This document shows, in pieces, positions 33,861 to 60,500 of a stretch of DNA of 64,000 bases (within the stretch, counting starts at the first letter, position 1; each line of letters opens with the position of its first letter). Location: assembly GCA_963971285.1 (NCBI GenBank), contig OZ020248.1:558001-622000 (forward strand). The letters are read 5' to 3'. Made by a program: the position numbers and the translations under genes. The notes below the pieces were generated by a model. It had not been told where the DNA came from and did no database searches. It saw only the letters and a program-made list of their open reading frames with translations. The stretch is from Astropecten irregularis. Lineage: Eukaryota > Echinodermata > Asteroidea > Paxillosida > Astropectinidae.

Positions 33861-34426
33861 GATGAATTCTAATTAAATTGCACTGAAATTAATAAATTTT
33901 CCTAGATTGTTTCAGACGTAACATACACCTAGTTATGTCATGTATGTAATGGACTAGCGCTATATAATCTTTGTACTCAATGCGGCACATGCAGTTATAC
34001 AATTTTTAGACTTGACTGCCAGTCGCTAAGCGGATATTTTGTCGGTCAACTGGTAACTTCAAGTTAATTGTAACAGAATATCGTCCCTAAAAAGATGATG
34101 GAACTGCAAAAAGTCACAACTTGAAATATGTAAATAGGGACAACTACTTATTACGATTAGACAGTTCTTTTATATAATTATCGCAAAAGTAATTACTCTG
34201 TGACAATGAAGATGGACTAGAACAACTTTATTACAAAATTTTGGCTAAAAACAGCGCCCTCTATGTTATTGGATCAATTCACGTGAAAAAAATGGCGGTC
34301 TGCTTGAGCAGAAAAAATCTCTGTCTGAAAATTCCTAAGTTATAAATTTCACGATGCGAGAACGACAAGAGCTGCAAACTCAGTGCCAAGCAACGGCCTT
34401 AGAGTACAGTCATAGGTGATACGTAA
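33861..34426. promoter_or_regulatory. Divergent promoter of UQCC4 and TOP3A
   Basis: Only 566 bp separate the two start codons. Within it: an inverted CCAAT word (TATTGGATC at about 34267), a TCACGTGA E-box at 34279-34286 and AAAATGGCGGTC at about 34289, a YY1-like word. All lie 130-160 bp before the TOP3A start. An in-frame TAA directly precedes the TOP3A ATG at 34427. Confidence 0.45.
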
Positions 34427-49191
<14,765 letters not shown>

Positions 49192-49749
49192 GAGCATCCT
49201 GACACATCCACAATACTCTGAGTCAGCTGAGAGAGTTTCAGTGGGACCTCCGCCCCGGCCCCGTATGCCCAATCGACCTCGATCTTCTCAAGTCTCACTC
49301 CTTGGAGGTACAGCTCGGACAAATTTGCATTGATTACTGGGTATGGTTAAGAGGATGACTTCCTGGTAATACATTATTAAACCCAGGATCAAGAATTGTC
49401 AGGAACTGAAGTGATGGGATGGGAGGCGGAGAGAATATGAAGATGGTGACTATTTCGTGGGAATAGGCCTCAAGGTAGATGAGTTCCATCGCAGGTTTAG
49501 TCGGGGGGAAAACTGCAGTTCTGAGTTTCTTTGCTAGTACACTCAGACTGCTTCAGACTTGTGAACTGCAATGCGAAGCAAAATTTGACGTCGTACATTC
49601 ACACCAGTCAAAATTTGCTCAACAACTTGCAAACTCTAGTTTTGTTTTGCTTTGCCTCAAGGCAATTTTCCACACATGCTGGCTCATTTTTAAAGCAAAA
49701 TGATAAGCAAGTGTGTTAAAAACAAATAGATGCATTACACTTGTTTGGG
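49192..49749 (+). other. TOP3A 3'UTR and downstream spacer
   Basis: No canonical AATAAA is seen close to the stop; one occurs at 50702-50707 inside the following repeat region. The mRNA end is therefore not placed. Confidence 0.35.
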
Positions 49750-50929
49750 CAAGAAGATTGAATTTTTTTTTTACAAATTTCCTTGACGGAACAAATTCGA
49801 AAAATATAAAGATTTACGATATCCAGAGCTTCACTCCATTGGCTAATTAAAATGCTGTGTCAGCCTTGGATTGGGGTTTGTCTTTAAATTGGCTATGATT
49901 ACTCTGTGATGGGCATAACCAGTCACGCTATCAAATGAAAGCTTGTGACTTTATTCACTTTATAAGAAAACAAACCATTTGATATCAAAACCTGGTTTTG
50001 TTTTTATTGTTGGGGTGGTTTATAATTAATGCATCTTTAAGAAAAAAATCAAAGAGTTTGTATTTAGATGCAGACGGTTTTATTGTGTCATTTGTTATAT
50101 CATTGGCATTTATAGTGAATATAAGGCCGAAAAAAAAAGTTGTTGTGTTGCCCTCAGCGACCGACCGTAAAATGCCAAAACTTTGGGTCGTTTTTTTTTT
50201 TTTTTTTTTCTCCGAGTCCTAAAGTATAGAAACTCATCATTTTTGACAGAAAATGTCAGATTTAGCAGTAAAAAAGCGTGTCTCCTCAAAACGACCTGAG
50301 ACCGTTGATTTATAAGCCCTGGTGACCATACATCCTGTATTTATTCTTAAATGTTTGAAAGTCGGCCAATTTTTTTTAAATTTTTCCACTTGAGGGCAAC
50401 ACAACAATTTTTATTTTCGCCCTATTGATAAGCAAGTATGATGCATCACATCTTGTTCCATCGTATGTTCTGCTCAAATGTGAAAAAAATGAAAATTTGC
50501 ATTGACGATCTTAACTTGCACTCCTGTGTGAATATATTTTCTGGAAGAGATATATCTGAAACAAGCAGAGAAATCAACTCATTGTCTCGACTTCTCTACT
50601 TTGGCCAAGTCAACAGACAAAATAAAATTGATGTTGGAATAATTTTTGTCAAATATTTTTAGTACATCACTGTATACTAATGTTTATAACCAACATTTTA
50701 TAATAAAGTTGTATCATTGGATTATGCTAACAAATTAATGTCCCATTCCATTTTGTGCTGTTTTATGTGTTTGTTTGTTGAAGCGGTGTCTGTTTGTTGC
50801 ATGTTCGTTGACTTACATGCTTGCTTGCTTGTTTTTCATTCTTTGCTTTGTTGAATTTTGGTGGTTTTTTTTTTTTTGGGGGGGGGGGGGGTGTTTCTAA
50901 GTTGTTTATTCATTGTCATTGCAAAGTGA

Positions 50930-51000
50930 ACAAAGAAAAATTGACTGGAGTAGGATTTGAACCTGTGACCCCCGGAATACTGTACCTGTAGCCATGAAAG
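50930..51000 (-). repeat. tRNA-SINE tail
   Basis: Minus strand: GGGGGTCACAGGTTCAAATCC-TACTCCAGTC then AATTTTTCTTTGTTCAC, the B-box and tail of the local SINE family. Confidence 0.55.
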
Positions 51001-51260
51001 CACTCACATACTGCTGTATCCCAAGATATGTGCTACATTAGAAATGAAAGTTGGAAACAAAGAAAATTTATTCAAATGCGGCTCCTTTTCTTTGTTCTAA
51101 TTCCAGTCAGTTTCCATAGTGGTTTATTTGATAATTTGTTATTAATTATTGTTTTTAAGGAAAGAAAAAGAATTGTTGCACTGTATGAAGTATGATAGTC
51201 ATATTATAATTGTTTTCCGGCCAGAATAATTTTTTTAAAAATGCAAAAAGTGCCAGACAC

Positions 51261-51361
51261 TTCCCCAGGTGAGGTTCGAACTCACAACCTTTGCATATCT
51301 TTGCAGCAACGTAAGTCACTGTTTATAAGTACAACGCGCTAACCGATTGTGCTACTGGGGA
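51261..51361 (-). tRNA. tRNA-Ile(UAU)-like gene with 27-nt intron, copy 1
   Basis: Minus-strand cloverleaf: acceptor TCCCCAG/CTGGGGA (7 of 7), D arm GCAC...GCGC (one A-C mismatch), anticodon stem TTGTA/TGCAA, loop CTTATAA with anticodon TAT at 51327-51325, T arm GTGAG TTCGAAC CTCAC, discriminator A. Removing 51297-51323 leaves a 74-nt tRNA; the intron sits after position 37, as in vertebrate intron-containing tRNA-Ile(UAU). A TTTTT pol III terminator follows about 12 nt downstream. Odd points: a U1-A72 end pair and the D-stem mismatch. Confidence 0.8.
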
Positions 51362-52158
51362 CGGCCAAAGAATCTGTGAAAGTTGTGTTCCACAAGTTTC
51401 AGGATTAAGATTGAAACAAAATTACAAATTTGCCTGATGGCACAAATTTAGTAAGTTTATGTGCTTGCAAAATGAAACATGTAAAGATTTTTGATGTCCA
51501 CAGATTTAGATATTAACAGTGCACTGACTTAAGTATTTGTCTTTTGATATAACAATTACTGTGATGGGCATTATCAGCCATGGTATCAAATGAAAGCTTG
51601 TGAATTTCTTCACTTATAAGAAAACAAACCATTTGATATCTAAACCTTTTTTTCATTATTTGTTTTACTGTTGGAGACTTGGAGTTGTTTATAATGAGGC
51701 AATGCATTGATAAACTTTTCATCAAAAGAAAAACAAATCAAAGAATTTGTTTATGGATGCAGAGTTTCACATTTTTTTTCGGGGGGGGGGGGGGAGGTGT
51801 TTGTTTGTTTGTTTGTTAGTTGAGGTTCGGGAGGGGTGTTGGGGTGTTTGTTTGTTTGTCTGCATGCTTGTTGGCTTCCATGCTTGCTTCCATATGCTTT
51901 CCACAATTTTTTTTTTTTTGAGGTCTAAGTCTATTTATTTATTGAAAAGTGGGAACAAAGACAATTTTATTTACATGCGTGCCGCTCCTTTTCTGTGTTG
52001 TAATTCGAGTCAGCTTCTATTGTGGTTTATTTGATAATATGTTTATTAATTATTATTTTTAAAGGAAAGGAAAAAGAATTATAAAGTATAAAAGTCATGT
52101 TGTGATTGTATTTTAGTCGGAATAAATTTTTGGTCAAAGTGCAAAAAGTGCCAGACAC

Positions 52159-52259
52159 TTCCCCAGGTGAGGTTCGAACTCACAACCTTTGCATATCTTT
52201 GCAGCAATGTAAGTCACTGTTTATAAGTACAATGCGCTAACCGATTGTGCTACTGGGGA
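52159..52259 (-). tRNA. tRNA-Ile(UAU)-like gene with intron, copy 2
   Basis: Same 101-bp structure as copy 1, with A instead of G after the D stem (GCGCATTGTAC) and one intron change. TTTTT follows downstream on the minus strand. Confidence 0.8.
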
Positions 52260-53035
52260 CGGCTGAAATAACTTTACACATGTTGCTGCAAGAAGATTGG
52301 AAAAAAACCACCAAATTTCCTTGACGGCACAAATTGAGTAAGCTTATATGCTTGCAAAATGAAAAATATAGAGATTGTCAATGTCAACAGCTATTGTATG
52401 CATTTCATTGACTAATAAAAAAGCTATGCCAGCCTTGGATTAGTATTTGTCTTTAAATTGGGTATCATTTTTCTGTGATGGGCACTGTATCTGCCAAGGT
52501 AACAAATGAAAGCTTGTTTTTGAAAGCTTTATAAGAAAAGCCATTTCAGTGATAGCTAAACCTGTTTTTTATTTTTGTTTTTACTGTTGGGGCTATTTTT
52601 AATCAGGAAATTAAGTATCTTTAAACTTTTCATCAAAACAAAAACATATTATAGAATTTGTTTTACAGTGTTTTGGGTTTGTTGGGTTTTTGTTTGTTTG
52701 TTTGTTTGTCTCCATATTTGTTGGCTTCCATGCTAATTGCTTCCATGCTAATTGCTTCCATGCTTCCAGTTTTCACTATTTGTTTTGTTTTTTAGATGTC
52801 TAAGTTGTATATTTATTTATTGCAAAATGGGAACAAAGCGAATCTATTTTGCATTGTTTTCTTTGTTCTAATTCCAGTCAGTTTCTATTGTGATCCATTT
52901 GATAAAATGTTTATTAATTATTATTTTTAATGAAAGGAAAAGGAATTGTCTAACTGTTTTCTGTTTAATAGTCATATATATTTATTTGTCGGTCAGAATT
53001 ATTATTTTTTTCAAAAAGCAAAAAGTGCCATACAC

Positions 53036-53136
53036 TTCCCCAGGTGAGGTTCGAACTCACAACCTTTGCATATCTTTGCAGCAATGTAAGTCACTGTTTA
53101 TAAGTACAACGCGCTAACCGATTGTGCTACTGGGGA
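53036..53136 (-). tRNA. tRNA-Ile(UAU)-like gene with intron, copy 3
   Basis: Same 101-bp structure; exon sequence as copy 1, intron as copy 2. TTTTT terminator present downstream. Confidence 0.8.
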
Positions 53137-53880
53137 CGGCTGAAGTAACTTTCCACTTTTCGAAAGAAGATTGAAAAAGATTCAAATTTCCTTGACAGCA
53201 CAAATTGAATAAGTTTGGCTTGCAAAATGCAAAATATAAATCTTTTTAATGGCAAGAGCCATAGATATTAGTACTCCATTTAATATTAGTCTGTAAATTG
53301 GGTAACATTTGGTGATGGAAATTATACCAGCCAAGGTATCAAATGAAAGCTTAAATGACTTTCTATTTATAAGAAAACAAGTCAGTTTTTCATGTTTTTT
53401 TTTTTTTTGGTGGGGGGAGTTGTTTATAGCCAGACAATGCATGGTTAAACTGTAAACAAAAGGGAAAACATTCATATAATTACTTTGTTTTTGGAAGCAG
53501 AGTTTTATGATGTCTATAATTGCTCTACATCGATGCAGTAAATAATATGTAATGATCACTTGCTGAAACAGAGTGTGACATCACATTATATTTCATCTCA
53601 TTTTCTGCATGAATGTGAAACAAATAGAAAATTGAGGATTTGCATGGTATGGATGCAAATTAAGGATCTTAACTTGCACTGTACCAGCTGTGTGAATAAC
53701 TCATTGATTTTCTGGAAAGGAGATGGTTCTGAAAAAAGCAGAGGATAAAAAATGTTATGTTCATTATTTTTTTTAGGAAAGGAAAACGAATTGTTGCACT
53801 CTTCTTAGTATAATCGTCATGTTGTGATTGTATTGTAGTCGGAATAAATTTTTGGTCGAAGTGTAAAAAGTGCCAGACAC

Positions 53881-53981
53881 TTCCCCAGGTGAGGTTCGAA
53901 CTCACAACCTTTGCATATCTTTGCAGCAACGCAAGTCACTGTTTATAAGTACAACGCGCTAACCGATTGTGCTACTGGGGA
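53881..53981 (-). tRNA. tRNA-Ile(UAU)-like gene with intron, copy 4
   Basis: Same 101-bp structure; exon sequence as copy 1, intron differs by one base (CTTGCG for CTTACG). TTTTT terminator present downstream. It is the last unit before the TMF1 upstream region. Confidence 0.8.
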
Positions 53982-54000
53982 CGGCCGAAGGAATTTGTGA

Positions 54001-54582
54001 AATCCAAAAAGGATAATAACTGTAAGAACTTTTCTAAAGTTGGCATATTTTTCTGGCGTTAAACACACGATATCGATTAGTTACTACTTCTCATATCACA
54101 ATGGTGTATGTTTTTGGTTAGTAAAGTACGCGAAATTTAGCTTTTATACATTTCAGTGGTGAAAATGTATATCAGACTATTTTTCCCAATGAAATAACAA
54201 GCATACAAATGAAGTTAACTGAGTCCAGATACCAGACTACTGACCGACCTGGGAGGAACCATTCGGTAAAAAAGGGATGAATAAATATTTTCACTCGTAA
54301 AATGTTTGGAATAACGTAGGATGACGGAGTAATAATTATCGTGCAAGTTTAATCCGTATAATCATTTAATTGACTAAAAGAAAAAAAACCATCAAAGGCA
54401 TGGGATTTTTTACGTGAGAAATTTTTTTGCCCATTCCATTATTAAAACATACCTCGGTATGTTTTGCCAAATTTACATGATTAATCACGCAGCGGTCGTG
54501 TTGTGAGGACGTGTAACGTTTTACATTAATGTTTTGAGGAAAATGACGAATTCTACGCATTTAGACTGAGACAGCGACCAAA
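54001..54582 (+). promoter_or_regulatory. TMF1 upstream region
   Basis: 580 bp between the tRNA array and the TMF1 ATG. GC content rises only near 54488-54525 (ACGCAGCGGTCGTG, GAGGACGTGTAACG). No certain element was identified. Confidence 0.3.
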
Positions 54583-57500
54583 ATGAGTTGGTTTGAAGGA
54601 GGAGGGTTGAGCAGTTTTGCCAAGACGGCCCTGTCATCAGCACAGAAGTCCATAGACCGAGTGTTAGACATTCAAGGTGATGAAAATGACGCCAATTCTG
54701 GCCAGTCGAGTCTTGCTGCAGGCGGCACTGTGAAGGCGGGCAGGGCTGGGGCAGCGGAGTCGCAGAGGTCGTCTCGGCGGGCAGATAAACCCTCTGCCCC
54801 CGCCAGAAGAACTCGCAAAAGTGGTAAGTCGTTGAACTTTATATATTCATTTTGGTTTCATTTATTTGGTGTATTGGGCACAGTTTCATATTTGGAATGA
54901 CATTCATTTTTACAACTCGCACAAGAAGTGGGCAGGGCACTTGTTTTGCAGTCATTGACAGTTTTCAGTTTCACTAACTCAGTAACTGGATCTGCTGCAG
55001 TGCTCTGACTGAGGGTAATTTTCACCAAACTCATCATACTCATACTAGGCCTACCTTACGGGGTTAGTGTCGTTTACGCCACCCATATTGTTTTCAGTTT
55101 TATTTAGCTTCTTCTGTTCCAAAATGAGATTTGTTACTTAAAGCAAATTTATTCATGGGTCCTGTAAACCCTAAAATGAACATATAGGATAAGGTGGCTT
55201 ATAAAATCCTTATTCTTAATAACAATCAGTCACAGGGCTTTGTAAAATTGACCCCTGGATCGTTGCACACTACTTAGGGGTTAGGTGTCCTAAACCACAA
55301 ATCATTGATAAAAATATCAGTGTAATAATGCTGGAATCAAAATGAAACAAGAAAAACATTATTTTCTGAGAGAATTTGTAAACAATTCTGCCATCATCCT
55401 TCACTTCAACCGAAAAGGTACTTGAAGTTGAATCCGGATTTTCATTTCTGAGACCCAAAGACTGATTGGGAAATTTTGAGCAGGAAAATTATGAGTTAAG
55501 AAGCAACACAAAGATCGACATTTGCTTCACAGCCATGACAGGCTCAATAAACTACCAAAGTTGCCCAAACTATGGCAAAAGTTGTTTGATTCTCTCTCTA
55601 AAACAGCATTCAAAATTCTAGAATCAAGATACAGTCATGTATCCAAAGGAGCTTTAGAAGTTAGTAGAAGTAGTTTAAGAAGTTTAGAAGTAGTTACAAG
55701 AAAAAAATTCTTTTGCAGGAATAATCAATGGCAATAGGCTTATGAGTACCTAATGTTTTCCCATTTTCACTTTTTCCATCTAAAAGAAAACCTGTCGCCC
55801 ACATCACCGGCAAGTGACGACAGCTTCTTCAGTGCATTCCTGAATAGTCCCAGCCCATCCAAGCCGGCAAGCACAAGGACCAAGCCCCCAAGATCACCGG
55901 GAAAGGTCACAACGGTCCAAAAGGCTCAGCCTCAGGCAACAGAAGATGAAGCAGCACCGCATGAAAGGGTTGATGAGGTCAGAGAGGTGGATAAACAACC
56001 AGGCAGAGAGGAGGTTGATGTTGCTGTTGCTGTCGATCTTGTTGTTGCGGAGCCCGAAGAGGGTGAGTCCAAGGACGGTGGAAATGACAACGAACCTCAG
56101 ACCGAAGCTATTGAAGACAAACAGACTTTGACTGAAGAGGAAGCGAAGAGTTTCCCCAGCCAGTCACTGGGTCCTCTGGAAATATCCATCACTGATGCTG
56201 GTTCAATGACTGGGTCCACGTCCTCCTTTGTCCCTATCTCAAAGGAGGACGTGGAGGATTATCATGCTCAAGTTTCGCCGCACTCTGACGATCTCATGAG
56301 CATCTCTCAGACTGAACTCCGACGTCGACATGACTCGGATCCAGGATCAGGCAAGGATGCCGAGCCAGCCGAGGTGGTCCCCAAGAAGGACTTTGTCAAC
56401 AAGAACAGGGAGGGCTCACCGTCTGATGCAAAATCAGAACACTCTGTAGAGACCAACCCGGATAGTCACGCCACTTCCAGCAGCAGTGACTTTGTCGTAA
56501 TCAATGAGTTTGCCGGCAGCGAGCAGTCGTCACTCAGTAACTTCGACACCAGAGAGTCCCCAGATAACCAGTCCCCAAAGCATTTCTCTTCCTCCTCGAA
56601 TGGGAAGAGAAGTCCAGACAGTGATTTCAGTATCATCTCGGAAGGGCGGTTTCACGATGTGACCGATGTCAGTCACCAGATCCCTTCCCTCTTGGATGAG
56701 ATGACTTTCAACAACCGTCGGGACTCGGCCACGTACTCGGCAGACGTGGAATCAGACCCGGACCAAGACGACCAAGAAGCCTCGGCATTTAACTCCTCTT
56801 TCAAGTCCCTGGGAGGTAGCACTGATGACTTCCGGGAAGTCAACAACAGAACGCCGACCCAAGAGCATGAAGAGGAAAGGCAGGATGTCGTCCTAACGGA
56901 GCCCAAGGTGGAAGGTGTGATTGGTGTTGGTGACACTGCAAGCACTGTCGTGGAAAAGCAACCATCAGTGGGTAAGTTGGTTGCACTATTTGATTGCTTT
57001 AATTCTTTTAGTACCACAAAGTTATTCCCAACTTACCAGTCTCAGTAAACACCAACAGTTTATTTTGTAAGATGGATTGTTGAATTGAGGAACTAAAACG
57101 CCTTATCATGGTGTTGGGATTTGAGTGGTCATCTAGACAGCTACTAGAATTGGGTAAGGCTCGCAGAGACACCATGTATGACACTCTTTTTGGAAGGTTT
57201 GTGGTCCTGAGAAGGACCGATGAGACGTTTCGACCAGTGTGCTCTGGTCGTCCTCTCTCCTGAGGATGACCAGAGCACACTGGTCGAAACGTTGAGATAT
57301 TTATTCATATCTGTCCTTCGTACATGTAGGAACACACACCTTCCAAAATGAGTGTTATACATGGTGTTTCCGCAAGTCTTACCCAATTAGTCTCTCCACC
57401 ATGCAAACTTCAAATCCTACGTGTACTTGTCAACCACTAATTGAAATGCCTTTATTACATGTACACGTGTATTTGCTTTGGAAGAATGAGCTTTGTCAGT

Positions 57501-60500
57501 CACATGATAAACTGCTGGTTTCCGCAATCCCATGGGCACGGGGTGGAAACAAAGATTTCAAACAGAAACAAAAAAAGCCCTTGCTGTTGAATAAAAACTA
57601 AAAACACTCATTATTAAACAATTTAAGAATTAAGTTGATGAAGATACAAAATCAGATTCGAAATATTCTGCTCAAAGGAATTCAAGTGTGTAATAGAATC
57701 ATGATTCAGAGTTGAAAAGAGCACACTTTAAAGGAAAGTGAAATGGAGGAACATTAAATGATGACCTCATACAGATCTATCATAGAAACATTTAAAAGTA
57801 AATTGGGAGCTTTCAGCCAGGCTCTTTTCCAGTCATTTGGTCAATATTTCATGGGAATGAACAAGGAAGTACTCTTAAACTTAATTAATAATTTATAGAT
57901 GGCGAATATGATTATAAAAATCAATTTTAAAAACATGTGATTTTCCATTTAATTATTGTGCCATTTTTGACTTTCAACAGCAAAATGGGATACATACATG
58001 TGATCAATTGTCATTTGTCTGAAATCAGGGAAATGTTCTGTACCCAACAACTGAATTGACATTTACAGCATAGAATTTGCTCATTTGAAATGAAAGCAAA
58101 CATTTTTATTTACATATGCTAAATTTAATGTTTTGGGAATGGGAGTGGCCATACATTGTAGTCAGGTGTTTTTATGCTGGAGCTGGAGGTTTTGTACAGT
58201 GTTTTTCCACTTCATTGAATCTTCTTTGTGCATCAAGGACACACAGCTAGGTGTCTAGGGTTGTCTGGGGTACTTTGGAATACCTGCACCTGCCTGGTGC
58301 CTTCTTGGCTACCATGATTCACCTGCAATTTCAATTCAAAGTCATTGTCCTTCCCCTTGACTCAACTAACCATGTTCTTCGGAAATAATAGTGATGTTGA
58401 TTTTGGACTTGTTATGTTGTTATCAATTATGTTTTTTTTTTTTGCCAGTTATTATCCTGTACATAGCTTACCCAGGTACCAAACAATCAGTTACATGTAC
58501 AACCAGTTTCAGTTCAAATACATACACTTACTGGTACATGATGTACATGTACATAATACCAACAACAAACTTCTAAGAGAATCTCTTAAGAAGACTGGGA
58601 ATGAAGGGTCATGTACAGTGTATGTCATTTGTGAAGAATTTCAAACTAAAACTTTGGTCTACATGTACATGGGGAAAGGAAAAATAGATTTGAGGTCCAC
58701 ATAACTTTAGCAGTGTACTTCTGTCTTGAATTTTAAAGGTAGTATCATACTTTGGTTTTTATCAAAGAAATACAGACTCATGGGCACAAATATTAAAACA
58801 GATAGGGGCCTACAGTAACAGTCCTCTGTGAAAATTTCAGTCCCATACGGTGCACACTTTTTGAGAAAACGGTGAAAAACAGCCATTGTATTTCTTAAGT
58901 CTTTTCTCTTTTATTTTTGATCTTTTAAAAGATCAAAAAGATTTTCGGTCGTTGTTTTACTAATTTCTGGATGGATAAATACATCATTTAGGTGGAAACA
59001 TTTTAACGGTATATTTCTACCACCACCATCTTTATACCCTGTAAGTAATACGTAAATCTGTGAACATTTCTGTTTTGGGTTCTTACCAAAGTATGATACA
59101 ACCTTTATTAAAGTATAAATCACACCATCATAGTACAGTATACAGAAATACAGAATACAACATGTACCGTACAGTACATGTATAGTAAGTCTGCACAACT
59201 TCCTACTTACATGTAGCTGTGAACAATTTGGATGTTCACTTAACTGGAACGGGCCCTGATATTATGTATTTTGTACTGTACTGTGCATGTGCATTGAACC
59301 ATGGAGGTTTACATCCATGATTGAACCCATAGTATGAATAATTGACAATGATTTGGTTTTGTTGTGTTGGAGTTCATGGGTCCCCTCCCTTGGTCATATA
59401 CATGTTGACAACACACATTTTGGCAATATTCCAGCTTTTATATTTTCTACCTTGTAGATCATGAATATTACCTTGTAGATATCAAACTATTGACACATCG
59501 TTGAGAAATATACATATACGTATGCATGTACATTGTATACATTGTACAATTAAATTTGTTATTTCAAAAAAACGGGGAAAATCTAAACTATTTGATTTAG
59601 GCTCCTATAGCTTGTTTCTTCTACAAAATATGCATTTTATTAATTATTGAGCGTTGTTGTGGTTTTTTTTTTTAGATTCAAATAGAAAGTTGCATGAATA
59701 GACCCACATTATTTCAAACTTTTCATAAGATTATGAGCTTATACCATTTAAGCTTATGAGCTTATATACCTTATTCATATTAAACCTTTAAGCATGTAAA
59801 CCTTAAAAGGCTTAAATCAAGTGTGTTTAAATATTAGTACTGATTATGATTATACTCAACAGGTTTGGGATTTCTTACAGCCAGATTTGGCCAGATTTGG
59901 GTCCAAAAAGCCCCTTTTCATGATCCAATGTTTTGTAAAATTTACTCAATTATTCATTGTGTGTTTAACACATTTTTAAAAATAATTGAGCTACCCGGCC
60001 CTTACATTGGTTAGGTAGTGACCCATAAATGCCAATTACACTGTGCCTCATCCAAGTCAGAACTTAGGAAATATAATGCCCATGAGTCACTAGGGCCTGA
60101 TCTTTTTATCATATCAGAGGTTTTTCCGCAGCCCTTGAAAAGAGGCCCCACTGGCATGGTTGAGAAAATCTAGTATCGAAATGTCAGTTCATGCAAAATC
60201 AGGGAATTACTAGGGACGGCAGAACAGTTGCCTATGTTGTCTATTGTTGTACGGTTCATTTTTAATAACTAAGCAGAACCTTTTGAAATATTGACCGATT
60301 GGTAACAGAATTATTCACAGACGAAAGATTTGTCCATCCCAGCTGTTAAACATTGATCCTTTTATATTTATGCAAACATCTCTTATAATGTAAAAATTGT
60401 CAAATTTAACAATTTACATACATGTACTTCAAATATCCTGATCAATATTACTTTTTGTTTACTTCAAACACGAACAGCTGACAACATTTCCACGGCTGGG

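Larger units (their letters stand above)
49750..54000 (-). repeat. Tandem array of ~0.9-kb units carrying tRNA-Ile genes
   Basis: Unit starts resemble GAAGATTGAA...AAATTTCCTTGACGG and occur near 49755, 51410, 52290 and 53165; other shared words are ATCAAATGAAAGCTTGT..., TATAAGAAAACAAACCATTTG and AAGTGCCAGACACTTCCCCA. The last three units end in tRNA genes spaced 898, 877 and 845 bp from the previous one. The first unit is longer (1.6 kb) and contains an inserted SINE tail (50930-51000). Homopolymer T and G runs and GTTT repeats fill much of the unit. Confidence 0.8.
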
